DNA from: Arthrobacter sp. StoSoilB20
Lineage (GTDB): Bacteria > Actinomycetota > Actinomycetes > Actinomycetales > Micrococcaceae
DNA length: 64,000 nt
Direction: 5' to 3'
Assembly: GCF_019977295.1 (NCBI RefSeq)
Contig: NZ_AP024651.1
Coordinates: 372,001-436,000 of the forward strand
The translations under genes were made by a program, and so were the position numbers. Numbering within the stretch: position 1 is the stretch's first letter; every line of letters begins with the position of its first letter. Shown piece by piece: positions 1 through 8,398 of the stretch. The notes under the pieces are model-generated. The model was not told the origin of the DNA. It searched no databases and saw only the letters and a program-made list of their open reading frames with translations.

Positions 1-53
1 CCCCGGGTCCCGAGGGCGGTCCCGGGCCCTGGGTTTGTTCCAGGAGCTTTGTG

Positions 54-67
54 AGTACACTCGTACT
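54..67. promoter_or_regulatory. Putative TetR operator
   Basis: Inverted repeat AGTAC-ACTC-GTACT, 39 bases before the first start codon of the membrane protein/TetR pair. TetR-family regulators commonly repress their own operon from such a site. The arms are only 5 bp, so this is a suggestion from position and symmetry. Confidence 0.4.
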
Positions 68-105
68 AATAAAGATCGGCATGAACGAGCCTTGGGGAGC
101 AGTGA

Positions 106-663
106 ATGATTCTGGTCGCAATCGTGGTGTGCGAAGTTGCGTTTTGGGTGGCGATTATCGCCGGACTCGCAGCGCGGTACCTGCTCAGGAGGCCCCGACT
201 CGGTGGAGCCCTGCTGATCCTTGCTCCGGTGATCGACGCCGTCCTGCTCGCCTTGGTGGCAGTTGATCTGCTCGGCGGGGGAACGGCCTCATGGCAGCAC
301 GGGCTGGCGGCGATCTACATCGGCGTCTCCATCGCGTACGGCAAGCGCATGGTGGCATGGGCCGATGGGCACTTCCACCACCGGTTTGCGGGCGGCCCCG
401 CACCGGAACGCGTCACAGGCTCCCGCTACACGGTCAAATGCTGGCGGGATGTGCTTCTAACTGCGTTGGCGGTAGTCATCGCCGGCGCAACCCTGGGCGC
501 GATCATCCTTCTGGTCAATGACGCAGAGCGAACCGCAGCCCTCGCCGGGTTCTTTCGCATCCTGGGGATCATCTTTGCCATCGACTTCCTCTGGGCTGTG
601 AGTTACACAATCTGGCCCAAGAAGGCCGCCCGGTCCTTGTCCTCTGCTGCCTCTTCGCACTGA
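106..663 (+). CDS. Small integral membrane protein, function unknown
   Basis: 185 residues. About four or five hydrophobic segments are visible, roughly residues 3-24, 32-56, 65-82, 110-137 and 143-165, separated by short basic loops, so this is a cytoplasmic-membrane protein. There is no signal peptidase site and no catalytic motif that I recognise. The start is supported by GGGGAG seven bases before the ATG. The stop lies 6 bases before the following TetR gene, so the two are probably co-transcribed and the TetR protein probably controls this gene. A transport or stress role is possible but not shown by the sequence. Confidence 0.8.
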   Translation: MILVAIVVCEVAFWVAIIAGLAARYLLRRPRLGGALLILAPVIDAVLLALVAVDLLGGGTASWQHGLAAIYIGVSIAYGKRMVAWADGHFHHRFAGGPAPERVTGSRYTVKCWRDVLLTALAVVIAGATLGAIILLVNDAERTAALAGFFRILGIIFAIDFLWAVSYTIWPKKAARSLSSAASSH

Positions 664-669
664 AACACC

Positions 670-1257
670 ATGCCGCGCAGAATCGACGCCGAAGCACGCA
701 CCGCTGAGATAGCGGAGGCGTCTTTACGGGTCCTCGAACGTCATGGGCTCGTGGGCTTGTCAGTCCGCGGGGTGGCAGCGGAAGCAGGCATTGCTGCTGC
801 CTCGTTGCGGCGGTCATTTGCTACGCAGCACGCCCTTCGGGAGTACTGCCTGCAACTCATCGAGGATCGGGTCACCGCCAGGATCTCCTCGCTCGGGCTG
901 ACCGGCCGCGAACTCGTTGATGGGCTGCTGTTGCAACTGCTCCCCCTCGACAAAGAGCGGCGCTTGGAACTGGTGGCGCAGGTCCAACTCGGCATTCTTT
1001 CCCTCACCGACAGCCAGCTCCGTCCTGCGGCGACCAGGCTGAGCGAAGCAGTCGATCGAGCGTGCCACGCCGCTGTGCAGATCCTGATCGAGGCGGGCCT
1101 GTTCCACAACGGGCGCGATCCCGGCTACGAAGCGCAGCGGCTGCGGGCACTCCTTGATGGAATCGCCATGCAAGGACTGTGGAGCGGGGAGTTGCCGGCT
1201 TCAAGCCACATGCCCGGTGTGCTCGCGCGCCATCTCGACTCACTCGCCAACCCGTAA
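670..1257 (+). CDS. TetR family transcriptional regulator
   Basis: 195 residues, normal for the family. Residues about 8-55 form the TetR helix-turn-helix (LSVRGVAAEAGIAAASLRR is the recognition region). The rest is helical, as expected of the ligand-binding dimerisation domain. It follows the membrane protein gene by 6 bases and is probably co-transcribed with it, so it likely regulates that pair. A candidate operator lies at 54-67. The ligand cannot be deduced. A strong two-sided terminator follows at 1327-1378. Confidence 0.9.
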   Translation: MPRRIDAEARTAEIAEASLRVLERHGLVGLSVRGVAAEAGIAAASLRRSFATQHALREYCLQLIEDRVTARISSLGLTGRELVDGLLLQLLPLDKERRLELVAQVQLGILSLTDSQLRPAATRLSEAVDRACHAAVQILIEAGLFHNGRDPGYEAQRLRALLDGIAMQGLWSGELPASSHMPGVLARHLDSLANP

Positions 1258-1326
1258 GCCCGCCGCAGTGACAGCAGACGACGGCGTACTGCGGATGACG
1301 GCGACACCGCGACTTACCCACACCAC

Positions 1327-1378
1327 AAAGAAAGAGCCTGGCGACTCCCACATCAGGAAGTCGCCAGGCTCTTTCTTT
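1327..1378. terminator. Bidirectional intrinsic terminator
   Basis: Perfect 20-bp inverted repeat (arms 1327-1346 and 1359-1378, 12-base loop). The outer ends are A-rich on one side and T-rich on the other, so the RNA of either strand ends in a U-containing tract. It lies between the convergent TetR gene and ptsH and can serve both. Confidence 0.9.
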
Positions 1379-1400
1379 GGCACTGAAGATTAAGTAATCG

Positions 1401-1679
1401 CTACTCGGCGTCGTGGTCCGTTTCCAGGATCTTGACCAGGCTGTCCAGTGCGGCGTCCGCACCTTCACCCTCGGCGCGCAGCACCACGACGTCTCCGTGG
1501 GAGGCGCCCAGGCTCATGAGTGACAGGATGCTGGCAGCGTCCATAGCGTCATCGGCGGGTTCACCCTGGCGTGCGATGGTGACGTCGATATCCAGGTCTC
1601 CGGCTGCCTCAGCGAAGATGGCTGCCGGGCGGGCGTGCAGGCCGACGCGGCTTGCGATGGTGGCTGTACGTTCTGGCAT
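1401..1679 (-). CDS. ptsH: HPr phosphocarrier protein
   Basis: 92 residues, typical HPr length. The active-site motif GLHARPA places the phosphorylated histidine at residue 15. A serine (Ser50, in ASILSLMSLG) aligns with the regulatory Ser46 of Bacillus HPr, although most actinobacteria lack HPr kinase. HPr carries phosphate from enzyme I to EIIA domains. The strong AAGGAG site before the ATG supports the start. It lies 84 bases downstream of fruA in the same direction, so it is the last gene of a fruR-fruK-fruA-ptsH unit and would be co-expressed with the fructose permease it serves. Confidence 0.95.
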   Translation of the reverse strand: MPERTATIASRVGLHARPAAIFAEAAGDLDIDVTIARQGEPADDAMDAASILSLMSLGASHGDVVVLRAEGEGADAALDSLVKILETDHDAE

Positions 1680-1763
1680 TGGTGCTCCTTTTTGTGAAGG
1701 GTGGCGGTTGTCGGTGGTGGCTTTGTGGGAAGTCTAGACCGTGGAGGCCCGGACGGGGTGACG

Positions 1764-3794
1764 CTAGACGCTTGCTGTGGCCGGTGCGGGTTCCGCTGCT
1801 TCCACCGGCTTCTTGACGGCCCAGCGCTTGAGGGCGATGACGGCCAGGGCGCTGACCACCATGCCTGCGACGATCGAGACAATGAACATCAGCAGGTTGC
1901 CGATGGCGAAGAAGACAAACAGGCCCCCGTGCGGTGCTTGGGAAGTTACGCCGGTAGCCATGCAAAGGGCTCCGGTGAGGGCGCCGCCCAGCATGCTGGC
2001 CGGGATGACGCGCAGCGGGTCTGCTGCTGCGAAAGGAATGGCACCTTCGGAGATGAAGGAGGCTCCCAGCAGCCAGGCTGCCTTGCCGTTCTCACGCTCG
2101 TTGAGGGTGAAGACTCTCTTGTCCAGGGCGGTAGCCAATGCCATGGCAAGCGGGGGAACCATGCCGGCAGCCATGACCGTGCCCATGATCATCCACGGAG
2201 CCTGGTTGTCTGAACTGCCGGCACTCAGGCCGGCAACTGCGAACGCGTAGGCAACCTTGTTGACCGGGCCGCCGAGGTCGAAACACATCATGAGGCCAAG
2301 AATGATGCCGAGAACAACGGCGGAGGCGCCGCTCATGCCGGTCAACCAAGTGTTCAAGGCTACTGTGAGGCCGGCGATGGGGCCGCCGAGGACCAGGAAC
2401 ATCAAGCCGGAGGCAACGATTGAAGCAAGCAGCGGGATGATAACCACGGGCATCAGGCCACGGAGCCAGCGCGGCACCTGCCAGGTTCCGATCAGGTGCG
2501 CGATGTAGCCGGCCAGGAGGCCGCCCACAATGCCACCAAGGAACCCTGCACCCATGAACCCTGAAACGGCGCCTGCAACGAAGCCGGGGGCGATGCCGGG
2601 CCGGTCGGCGATGGCGTAGGCGATGTAGCCGGCCAGCGCCGGGACAAGGAAGCCCATGGAGAGGGCACCAATTTTGAACAAGACCGCGCCGAGGTAGATG
2701 GTGAGTCCACCCTCGGGCAGGTTGCCGAAGTTGTTCTCGAGAACCACCTTGTCTGCGACTCCGGTGATGTCGTAGCCGCCGAGCAGGAAGCCAAGCGCAA
2801 TCAGCAGGCCACCGCCGGCCACGAACGGAATCATGTAGCTCACGCCGGTCAGGAGGGCGCGCTTCAGCTTCTGGCCGATGTGCTCGCCCTTCTCCTCCTC
2901 GGCGCGCTCAGCCTGGTCTTCAGCGCCGGCATGGGGAACGCGGCGTGCCCGGGGATCGTTGGCGGCAGCGAGTGCTTCCTCGACCATCTTGGTGGGTTCG
3001 TCGATGCCGCGCTTGACGGGAGCATTGATGACCGGCTTGCCGGCGAAGCGCTCCTTGCCACGAACATCAACGTCGACGGCGAAAATTACGGCGTCAGCTG
3101 CTGCAATCACGGCCGGGTCCAGCGGCTTGGCACCGGATGACCCCTGGGTCTCCACTTGGAGGTCGACGCCCATTTCCTTGGCAGCAGCCACCAGTGAGTC
3201 GGCAGCCATGTACGTGTGCGCAATGCCGGTGGGGCAGGCTGTCACGGCCACAATGCGCTTGGGTGCGGAAGCCGCCGTCGTGCCGGCGCCAGAGCCGGAA
3301 ACCGCGGCAGGTGCGGCAGCATGTGCGGGTGCGGCAGCCGGCTTATCGGCCAGTGCGCCGTCCACGAGGTCAACAATGTCCTGCTCAGTGGCCGCCGCAC
3401 GCAGTGCTGCGGTGAAGTCCTTCTTGATCAGGGACCGGGCCAGCTTGGAGAGCAGCTTCAGGTGTTCCTGGTCGGCACCGTCCGGGGCTGCGATGAAGAA
3501 AATCAGGTCTGCCGGGCCGTCCTTGGCGCCGAAGTCCACCTTGTGGGACAAGCGGGCCATGGCAAGGGCCGGTTCCTGGACCGCTGCGGAACGGCAGTGC
3601 GGGATCGCGATGCCGCCGGGGACGCCGGTGGCTGTCTTCTGCTCGCGGGCGAAGGCGTCGGCGAAGAGGCCTTCAACCTCGGAAGCACGGCCGGAGGCGG
3701 CAACCTTGCCGGCCAGGACGCGGATGACGTCGGCGGGGGAGTCGCCCAGGTTTTGGTCGAGGGTGACCAATTGGGGTGTGATCAGCTGGGTCAC
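1764..3794 (-). CDS. fruA: PTS fructose permease EIIABC
   Basis: 676 residues from a GTG start that overlaps the fruK stop (GTGA) and has AAGGA upstream. Domain order is EIIA (1-150, phospho-histidine H66 in AIPHCRS), an Ala/Pro linker, EIIB (about 178-280, phospho-cysteine C187 in TACPTGIAHTYMAAD), and a polytopic EIIC domain (about 320-660). It imports fructose and phosphorylates it to fructose 1-phosphate, the substrate of the FruK encoded upstream. A-B-C in one chain is the usual form for fructose permeases of this group. The reading frame is open for 77 codons further upstream inside fruK, but that part has no family homology. Confidence 0.95.
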   Translation of the reverse strand: MTQLITPQLVTLDQNLGDSPADVIRVLAGKVAASGRASEVEGLFADAFAREQKTATGVPGGIAIPHCRSAAVQEPALAMARLSHKVDFGAKDGPADLIFFIAAPDGADQEHLKLLSKLARSLIKKDFTAALRAAATEQDIVDLVDGALADKPAAAPAHAAAPAAVSGSGAGTTAASAPKRIVAVTACPTGIAHTYMAADSLVAAAKEMGVDLQVETQGSSGAKPLDPAVIAAADAVIFAVDVDVRGKERFAGKPVINAPVKRGIDEPTKMVEEALAAANDPRARRVPHAGAEDQAERAEEEKGEHIGQKLKRALLTGVSYMIPFVAGGGLLIALGFLLGGYDITGVADKVVLENNFGNLPEGGLTIYLGAVLFKIGALSMGFLVPALAGYIAYAIADRPGIAPGFVAGAVSGFMGAGFLGGIVGGLLAGYIAHLIGTWQVPRWLRGLMPVVIIPLLASIVASGLMFLVLGGPIAGLTVALNTWLTGMSGASAVVLGIILGLMMCFDLGGPVNKVAYAFAVAGLSAGSSDNQAPWMIMGTVMAAGMVPPLAMALATALDKRVFTLNERENGKAAWLLGASFISEGAIPFAAADPLRVIPASMLGGALTGALCMATGVTSQAPHGGLFVFFAIGNLLMFIVSIVAGMVVSALAVIALKRWAVKKPVEAAEPAPATASV

Positions 3795-4783
3795 TGTGAG
3801 TCCTTCTGGAGGGCCGTGATGGTTACGGCGTCTGGGGTTGTCTGGTGGACTGCCGGGACAGTGGAGCCTGGCAGCGAAGCAGCAGCGGCACCATGTGCCA
3901 CGGCTTGACGAAGGCAGTCCTGCGCAGAGCCGCCTTGGGTTGCAGCCAGCAAGTAGCCGGCAAGTGAAGAGTCCCCGGCGCCCACCGTGCTGACGGCTTT
4001 GATGGGTGGATGAGTGGCGAGCCACGCCCCGTCCGCCGTCACCAGGATTGCTCCCTTGGACCCGAGTGTTGCGAGAACGGCACCTACACCGCTGGCGACG
4101 ACGGCGGCTGCGGCTTCAGCGGCTTTGGCCGGGTCCGCTTCCAGTTCGTCAGCAGTGGAGACGTTGGTGAAGCCGGCGGCGGCAGCGAGCTCTGCGAGCT
4201 CTTCCGCGTTCGGCTTGAGGAGGTCCGGTTTCCCCGCGGCGTCGCCCACCAAGGCGGCCGCAAGGGGTGCCCCGGAGGAGTCGATGGCGATGCCGGGCGT
4301 TGCCGTTCCGTCCGCGTTCGACCGGAGCCGACGCGCGATTGTGGCGTAGAAATCCGCAGGCACTCCTGGTGGGAGCGATCCTGCCAGTACTACCCAGCTG
4401 GCGCCACGGGAGCGCTCCAGCAGCAACCCGATCAGGGCTTCCTGCTGTTCACCGCTCAGTTCCGGGCCGGGTTCGTTGATCTTGGTGGTGACACCGTCCG
4501 GTTCGGTGAGCGTGACGTTGCTGCGCAGCGCCTGGCCGATGGGAAGCGCGGCGAACGGCACGCCGCCGTCGTGCAGTCCGGAAAGGACGGGGTCCGAGTC
4601 TGCGCCCGGAAGAACTGCCACGGTGTCGAGGCCGGAGGCCACGAGCGCCCGCGAAACGTTGACGCCCTTCCCACCGGATTCCTGGTGGACGGCCACCGCA
4701 CGCTGCACTTCACCGCGGGCCAGGGCGCCGGGGAGTTCCACCGTGCGGTCAAGGCTGGGGTTGGCGGTCAAGGTGACAATCAT
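3791..4783 (-). CDS. fruK: 1-phosphofructokinase
   Basis: 330 residues, PfkB/ribokinase fold. The first signature is GGKGVNVSRAL (37-47). The second, GAGDSSLAGY, carries the catalytic base D271 and the anion hole. It converts fructose 1-phosphate to fructose 1,6-bisphosphate in the cytoplasm. Its start overlaps the end of fruR and its stop overlaps the start of fruA, so the three genes are translationally coupled. Substrate assignment rests on this position next to a fructose PTS permease; tagatose-6-phosphate kinase would be the main alternative within the family. Confidence 0.93.
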   Translation of the reverse strand: MIVTLTANPSLDRTVELPGALARGEVQRAVAVHQESGGKGVNVSRALVASGLDTVAVLPGADSDPVLSGLHDGGVPFAALPIGQALRSNVTLTEPDGVTTKINEPGPELSGEQQEALIGLLLERSRGASWVVLAGSLPPGVPADFYATIARRLRSNADGTATPGIAIDSSGAPLAAALVGDAAGKPDLLKPNAEELAELAAAAGFTNVSTADELEADPAKAAEAAAAVVASGVGAVLATLGSKGAILVTADGAWLATHPPIKAVSTVGAGDSSLAGYLLAATQGGSAQDCLRQAVAHGAAAASLPGSTVPAVHQTTPDAVTITALQKDSQ

Positions 4784-5571
4784 GCGATCACCACGTCGAC
4801 GCCGGCATCGGCCAACGCCGCGGCGAGCTCGGGGGAGGGTTGGCTGTCTGTAATCAAGGTGTCAACATCCTTCAACGTTGCGAACTGGACCAGTGTTTCG
4901 GAGTCCAGCTTGGAAGAGTCGGCCAAGGCCACCACGCGACGGGCTGAGGTGACGAAGGCGGCCTTGACCGCGGCTTCCTCAGGATCGGGGGTGCTGAGAC
5001 CGAAGGTTGCGTGGATGCCATTGGCTCCCACAAAAGCGATGTCCGGGCGAAGTTTGTAGGCGGCCTCCACTGTGGACTGCCCGACGGCGGCCTGCGTCAG
5101 TCCGCGGACACGCCCACCAAGGATCTGGAGTGCTATCCCCGGGGTGGAGGAGAGCTTGCCGGCAATGGGAATGGCGTGCGTGATGACCACAAGTTCATCG
5201 TTTCCGTTGGCCGGTGGTGTCCGCTGGGCCAGCAGGTCCGCCAGCGTTTCGGTGGTGGAGCCGGCATCGAGCAGGATGCTGCCCGTGGTGAGTTCCGGAA
5301 TGAGCCCAAGGGCTGCGTTGGCAATGCGGAGTTTCTCGATCTGGCGCTGTACGGCGCGTTCAAGAATGCTTTCCTCGCGGGTGCTGAGGCGGTCCGAGGG
5401 TACGGCGCCTCCGTGGACGCGGCGCAGGTTCCCGGAAACTTCAAGGGCTGCGAGATCCCGGCGGACTGTCTCAGTGGTGATGCTGAAACGGTCGGCAAGG
5501 TCAGTGACGCTCACCCGTCCGCGCTCTGCGACGAGTGCGGAGATCAGTTGCTGGCGTTCTTCGGCGAACAC
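4780..5571 (-). CDS. fruR: DeoR family regulator of the fructose PTS operon
   Basis: 263 residues. The N-terminal DeoR winged helix-turn-helix is at about 6-60 (RVSVTDLADRFSITTETVRR, then HGGAV). The C-terminal half is the sugar-phosphate sensing domain, with the GSILLDAGSTTETLA segment typical of DeoR proteins. It is the first gene of the fru unit and overlaps fruK by ATGA. It is expected to repress its own operon and respond to fructose 1-phosphate, or a related sugar phosphate, as known for homologues. A matching 17-bp operator with promoter lies at 5651-5703. Confidence 0.92.
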   Translation of the reverse strand: MFAEERQQLISALVAERGRVSVTDLADRFSITTETVRRDLAALEVSGNLRRVHGGAVPSDRLSTREESILERAVQRQIEKLRIANAALGLIPELTTGSILLDAGSTTETLADLLAQRTPPANGNDELVVITHAIPIAGKLSSTPGIALQILGGRVRGLTQAAVGQSTVEAAYKLRPDIAFVGANGIHATFGLSTPDPEEAAVKAAFVTSARRVVALADSSKLDSETLVQFATLKDVDTLITDSQPSPELAAALADAGVDVVIA

Positions 5572-5650
5572 TTACCCTCCATTGCGGTCAAGCCGGACAT
5601 TCAAGACGGCCACTTCCGTGACTGCTGTCACAACGATGTGGAATTGCTTG

Positions 5651-5680
5651 ACTCTATCTTTGTTTGTGTTGGCAAGTCAA
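5651..5680 (-). promoter_or_regulatory. fru operon promoter
   Basis: On the minus strand, TTGACT (5675-5680), an 18-base spacer, then TAGAGT (5651-5656) match sigma-70 -35 and -10 elements. The -35 lies in the loop of the operator palindrome and the left arm occupies the spacer, so bound repressor would block polymerase. Confidence 0.7.
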
Positions 5681-5703
5681 GAGAAACCAACATAAACAAA
5701 GAT
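5656..5703. promoter_or_regulatory. FruR operator (inverted repeat)
   Basis: ATCTTTGTTTGTGTTGG at 5656-5672 is matched on the other strand by the arm 5687-5703 at 16 of 17 positions, with a 14-base centre. It is by far the most AT-rich symmetrical element nearby and sits 85 bases before fruR. An A/T-rich TTTGTTT arm is plausible for a DeoR-type sugar repressor. Confidence 0.75.
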
Positions 5704-5835
5704 TGAAGGGCTCACCGCTTGGGTCGCAGCAACTTCCGGGCACACAAAGGGCATGCCGTGCTCCCTGTAGCGCAGCATGCCCTTGTTCGGATCCTGACTG
5801 GGGGATTTGCCGGGATCCGGTCTGTGGTGTGCCCC

Positions 5836-6048
5836 CTAGGTCAAGGGAGTCAGTGGCTCGCCCTGGCCGGGCTGCGACGGAACCGCAGGTCCCGGCGTCG
5901 GGGGTTCAGGCGTGGGGTCCGGAACGGGCGGCGGCCCTGGCTCTGGCAAGGGAACGGGCTCGGGGGTAGGTCCTGGCTCGCGGGTTGGATCCGTGCCCGG
6001 ACCGCGGGAGGGGCCAGGGTGGGACGGGTCCGGAGGAAATTCGCTCAT
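5836..6048 (-). CDS. Proline-rich small hypothetical protein
   Basis: 70 residues, about 40 percent proline with Gly, Glu and Pro runs (PTPEPVPLPEPGPPP), low complexity and presumably disordered. The start has AAGGAG at good spacing, which argues that it is translated. It begins 2 bases after the stop of the preceding small gene, so it is the last member of a three-gene minus-strand unit with a zinc-ribbon protein. Function unknown. The low complexity makes a spurious reading frame possible, so confidence is moderate. Confidence 0.5.
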   Translation of the reverse strand: MSEFPPDPSHPGPSRGPGTDPTREPGPTPEPVPLPEPGPPPVPDPTPEPPTPGPAVPSQPGQGEPLTPLT

Positions 6049-6050
6049 GG

Positions 6051-6254
6051 TCAGGCGCTCCTTCGACGCGACGAATGCTGCGGCCTCAGGCTCTCCGGGA
6101 CAGAGGACGGGTAGCGGCTGGAATCCCAGCCGGAACTCCGGTAGTCGATGGGCAGGTTGTCCGGATCCGGCGGATCGGGAAGCTTGCGCCTGTTGGCCGG
6201 CCTGAGCTGTGAGGCCGTGGATGAAGATTCTTTCCTCTGTGATTCCGTGTGCAT
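6051..6254 (-). CDS. Small hydrophilic hypothetical protein
   Basis: 67 residues from an ATG preceded by GGGAGG at six bases. An in-frame ATG 84 bases further upstream lacks a ribosome site and would overlap the previous gene. The protein is Ser/Arg/Pro-rich and hydrophilic, without cysteines or membrane segments, and I recognise no domain. It sits between the zinc-ribbon gene (47-base gap) and the proline-rich gene (2-base gap), suggesting one transcript. Confidence 0.55.
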   Translation of the reverse strand: MHTESQRKESSSTASQLRPANRRKLPDPPDPDNLPIDYRSSGWDSSRYPSSVPESLRPQHSSRRRSA

Positions 6255-6301
6255 GCTATCCCTCCCGGTAGCTCCAGATACGGTGTTGCGGCCGCTGATC
6301 C

Positions 6302-6733
6302 TCATTCCGGGATCTCCATGCGGAATCCGCAGTGGCATCCGAGGATGCGTGTGTTGATCAGTACTTCGTATATCCGCAGTTGGCCGCCGGGCTTGAGGAC
6401 CAAGGGGGCCTGGATCCTGCGAAGCTCACAACTCTTGGTTTTCATGGGCTCGCCGCAGTGCAGATACTGCCCGCCAAACTGCAATACGCCCTGGTTCACG
6501 CCCGGACGGTTCAGGATCAGCGCCACGCGCTGGACCGATGCCACCTGCTGATAGGCGTACCTGCAGGCATTGCACTCGTAGGTCACTTCGACCATGTTGG
6601 GCGCAGGTGGGTAGTGCGATTGGATGGAGTTCACCAGCAGGTCTTTGTCGGTGTTGCAGCGCTGGCACCACAACGGCTCATCAGGCGGTTGGTGGGCTTC
6701 GTCTGGAACTCTGGACGCTGGCTGGGCCGGCAT
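6302..6733 (-). CDS. Zinc-ribbon-like protein (paralogue of 7905-8360)
   Basis: 143 residues from the ATG with GAGG nine bases upstream; an ATG 18 bases earlier has no ribosome site. Cysteine pairs occur as CQRC, CNAC, a single HCGEPM and CHCGFRMEIP. The same pattern, with the same VEVxYxCxxC and CGFxMExP blocks, occurs in the protein encoded at 7905-8360, so the two are paralogues and probably bind zinc. This copy has Tyr where the paralogue has the first Cys of the third pair (SCTHCGDPM), so its second site would have only three cysteines. Function unknown. It is divergent from the GAF-ANTAR regulator, which could control both neighbours. Confidence 0.75.
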   Translation of the reverse strand: MPAQPASRVPDEAHQPPDEPLWCQRCNTDKDLLVNSIQSHYPPAPNMVEVTYECNACRYAYQQVASVQRVALILNRPGVNQGVLQFGGQYLHCGEPMKTKSCELRRIQAPLVLKPGGQLRIYEVLINTRILGCHCGFRMEIPE

Positions 6734-6824
6734 GGGTCTGTACCTCTGCATCGAAAAAATGCGGGACGCCCGTCTGCATGAGCTGGAAAGCCTGGGTCCT
6801 GTGATGGGGACTGTTAGCTAGATT

Positions 6825-6840
6825 GTGCACATAGGTGCAC
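6825..6840. promoter_or_regulatory. Tandem GTGCAC sites in divergent intergenic region
   Basis: Two copies of the palindrome GTGCAC at 6825-6830 and 6835-6840, exactly 10 bases apart (one helical turn), between the divergent zinc-ribbon gene and GAF-ANTAR gene. The spacing suggests a protein binding site, but no protein can be assigned. Confidence 0.35.
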
Positions 6841-6912
6841 CGCATATGCAAGGATTTTGTAGGCATCCAAAAAGGGGTGACAAGCTGAAGCAGTACGACC
6901 GTAAACTAAGGC

Positions 6913-7686
6913 ATGGACGAAATGAACGTTGAATTAGCGCTGCCTGATGCTGCGTCGGCGCCAGACGAAATTTCGGTGCCGGAGCAGCTGCAGGACCTGG
7001 TGATTGACAGCGAAGACGTGGGCGGGTTCCTTGGCGATCTCGCAGTCTTCTCGGCGGCAGCCGTGTCCAGGGCTGTTGGCGTGCCAGTCCATTGCGGGAT
7101 CACCGTCAGCCGCCGTCGACGCACCGCAACGGTGGCCGGAAGCACCCAGGAAGCCAAGCTGATCGACGAAGTCCAGCAGGCCTACGGGGACGGACCGTGC
7201 CTGGAGGCAATGAGAAGCCATTCCACCGTGCATGTTCCTGACACCTCCATCGAGGAACGGTGGAAGGAGTACTGCACGGTGATCGCGGAACGCGGGCACC
7301 TGTCTGCACTCTGCGTGCCGCTGGAACTGGATGAAGGCGCAACTGCTGCGCTGAACTTCTTTGCTCCCCAGGCCGGTGTCTTTGATGACGCCACCATCCA
7401 AAACTGTGAACTGTACGCAAGCCAGGCGGAGCGCTCGCTGAGGTTGGCCGTGCGCATCGGGGTAAAGCAGCAGCACGCCGACGACCTCCAGGATGCCATG
7501 CAGTCCCGGACCGTCATTGACCTGGCATGCGGCATCATCATGGGGCAGAACCGCTGTACCCAGGAGGAAGCGTTCGAGATCCTCAAGAAGGCCTCCAGCA
7601 CCCGGAACCAGAAGCTGCGTGAGGTCGCAGAGTCCCTGGTCACCAGTGTGGCCAAGCAGGCTCCCGTGGCCCATTTCGAGCCCTGA
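6913..7686 (+). CDS. GAF and ANTAR domain regulator
   Basis: 257 residues. A GAF-like sensory domain occupies about 40-185 (DGPCLEAMRS, VCVPLELDEG-type core). An ANTAR RNA-binding domain occupies about 195-250, with the characteristic RTVIDLACGIIMGQNRCTQ-E-A-F start. ANTAR proteins bind paired hexaloop hairpins in nascent RNA and prevent termination. GAF-ANTAR proteins are common in mycobacteria and Arthrobacter. The gene stands alone between two paralogous zinc-ribbon genes, one divergent and one downstream. The ribosome site before the chosen ATG is weak; a second ATG three codons later is possible. Confidence 0.88.
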   Translation: MDEMNVELALPDAASAPDEISVPEQLQDLVIDSEDVGGFLGDLAVFSAAAVSRAVGVPVHCGITVSRRRRTATVAGSTQEAKLIDEVQQAYGDGPCLEAMRSHSTVHVPDTSIEERWKEYCTVIAERGHLSALCVPLELDEGATAALNFFAPQAGVFDDATIQNCELYASQAERSLRLAVRIGVKQQHADDLQDAMQSRTVIDLACGIIMGQNRCTQEEAFEILKKASSTRNQKLREVAESLVTSVAKQAPVAHFEP

Positions 7687-7904
7687 TCCGGAGGACCGGC
7701 CGGCCTGTGGCCAGACCGTGACTTGTGACGCGCACCACTGGTGATCTACATTTTAGGTGGGTTAAGCAGATAGCCCTTGGAGCCTCATGTCACCTGGTGC
7801 CATCACGGATGGTCCAAGAACTGCACCTTTTAGCCGCGGCCGCTTTCGGCCGGCACTGACGTGCAGGCATGCTGGCTCCTTGGAGAAGTAAAAGGAGAAC
7901 GGCA

Positions 7905-8360
7905 ATGACGCTTGGATCCCTGCCCGTCCCAAAACCTGCCAGAGGGACGGATCCCGCAACCGGTGAAACCGGAGCGCGGCCCTGGTGCACAGTATGCGGC
8001 ACTGATTCGTACATTTTTGTTGAAACGGTGGTTGAGGCCCAACCGAATCGGTCCGAGGTAGTAGAAGTCAGCTACACCTGCAGCGAGTGCGATACGTTCT
8101 ATGCCCACGCTGTGCCGCTGGTGGCCTTGGTGCCTGAGATCCAACGGGAATTTCTTTCCACTTCCGCAGCAGGACTTTGGTTCAGCTGCACCCACTGCGG
8201 CGATCCCATGACCTTGGGACGCCCCACTGAACGGGTGATTGAGGCGCCCCGGACCACCGATGATCCGGAAAGTCCCAGCCTCCTGGAGGTCTACTTGCAG
8301 ACGCAGGTGCTGCATTGCCGTTGCGGTTTCCAAATGGAGGTTCCACGCCACATTGGATGA
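7905..8360 (+). CDS. Zinc-ribbon-like protein (paralogue of 6302-6733)
   Basis: 151 residues from the ATG with AAGGAG eight bases upstream; an ATG 36 bases earlier lacks a site. Four cysteine pairs (CTVC, CSEC, CTHCGDPM, CRCGFQMEVP) suggest two zinc sites. It shares block order and several identical motifs with the protein at 6302-6733. A possible promoter (TTGTGA, 18 bases, TACATT at 7723-7752) would leave a leader of about 150 bases. Function unknown. The C-terminal CGFxMExP block could be a diagnostic motif for the family. Confidence 0.75.
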   Translation: MTLGSLPVPKPARGTDPATGETGARPWCTVCGTDSYIFVETVVEAQPNRSEVVEVSYTCSECDTFYAHAVPLVALVPEIQREFLSTSAAGLWFSCTHCGDPMTLGRPTERVIEAPRTTDDPESPSLLEVYLQTQVLHCRCGFQMEVPRHIG

Positions 8361-8398
8361 TCGCCGTCTCTGAATAACCAACAGCGGGAGGGGTGGCC

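Noticed and set aside
2878..3819. 313-codon plus-strand frame inside fruA
   Set aside because: Antisense to conserved EIIA/EIIB coding; Ser/Ala/Arg-rich shadow translation.
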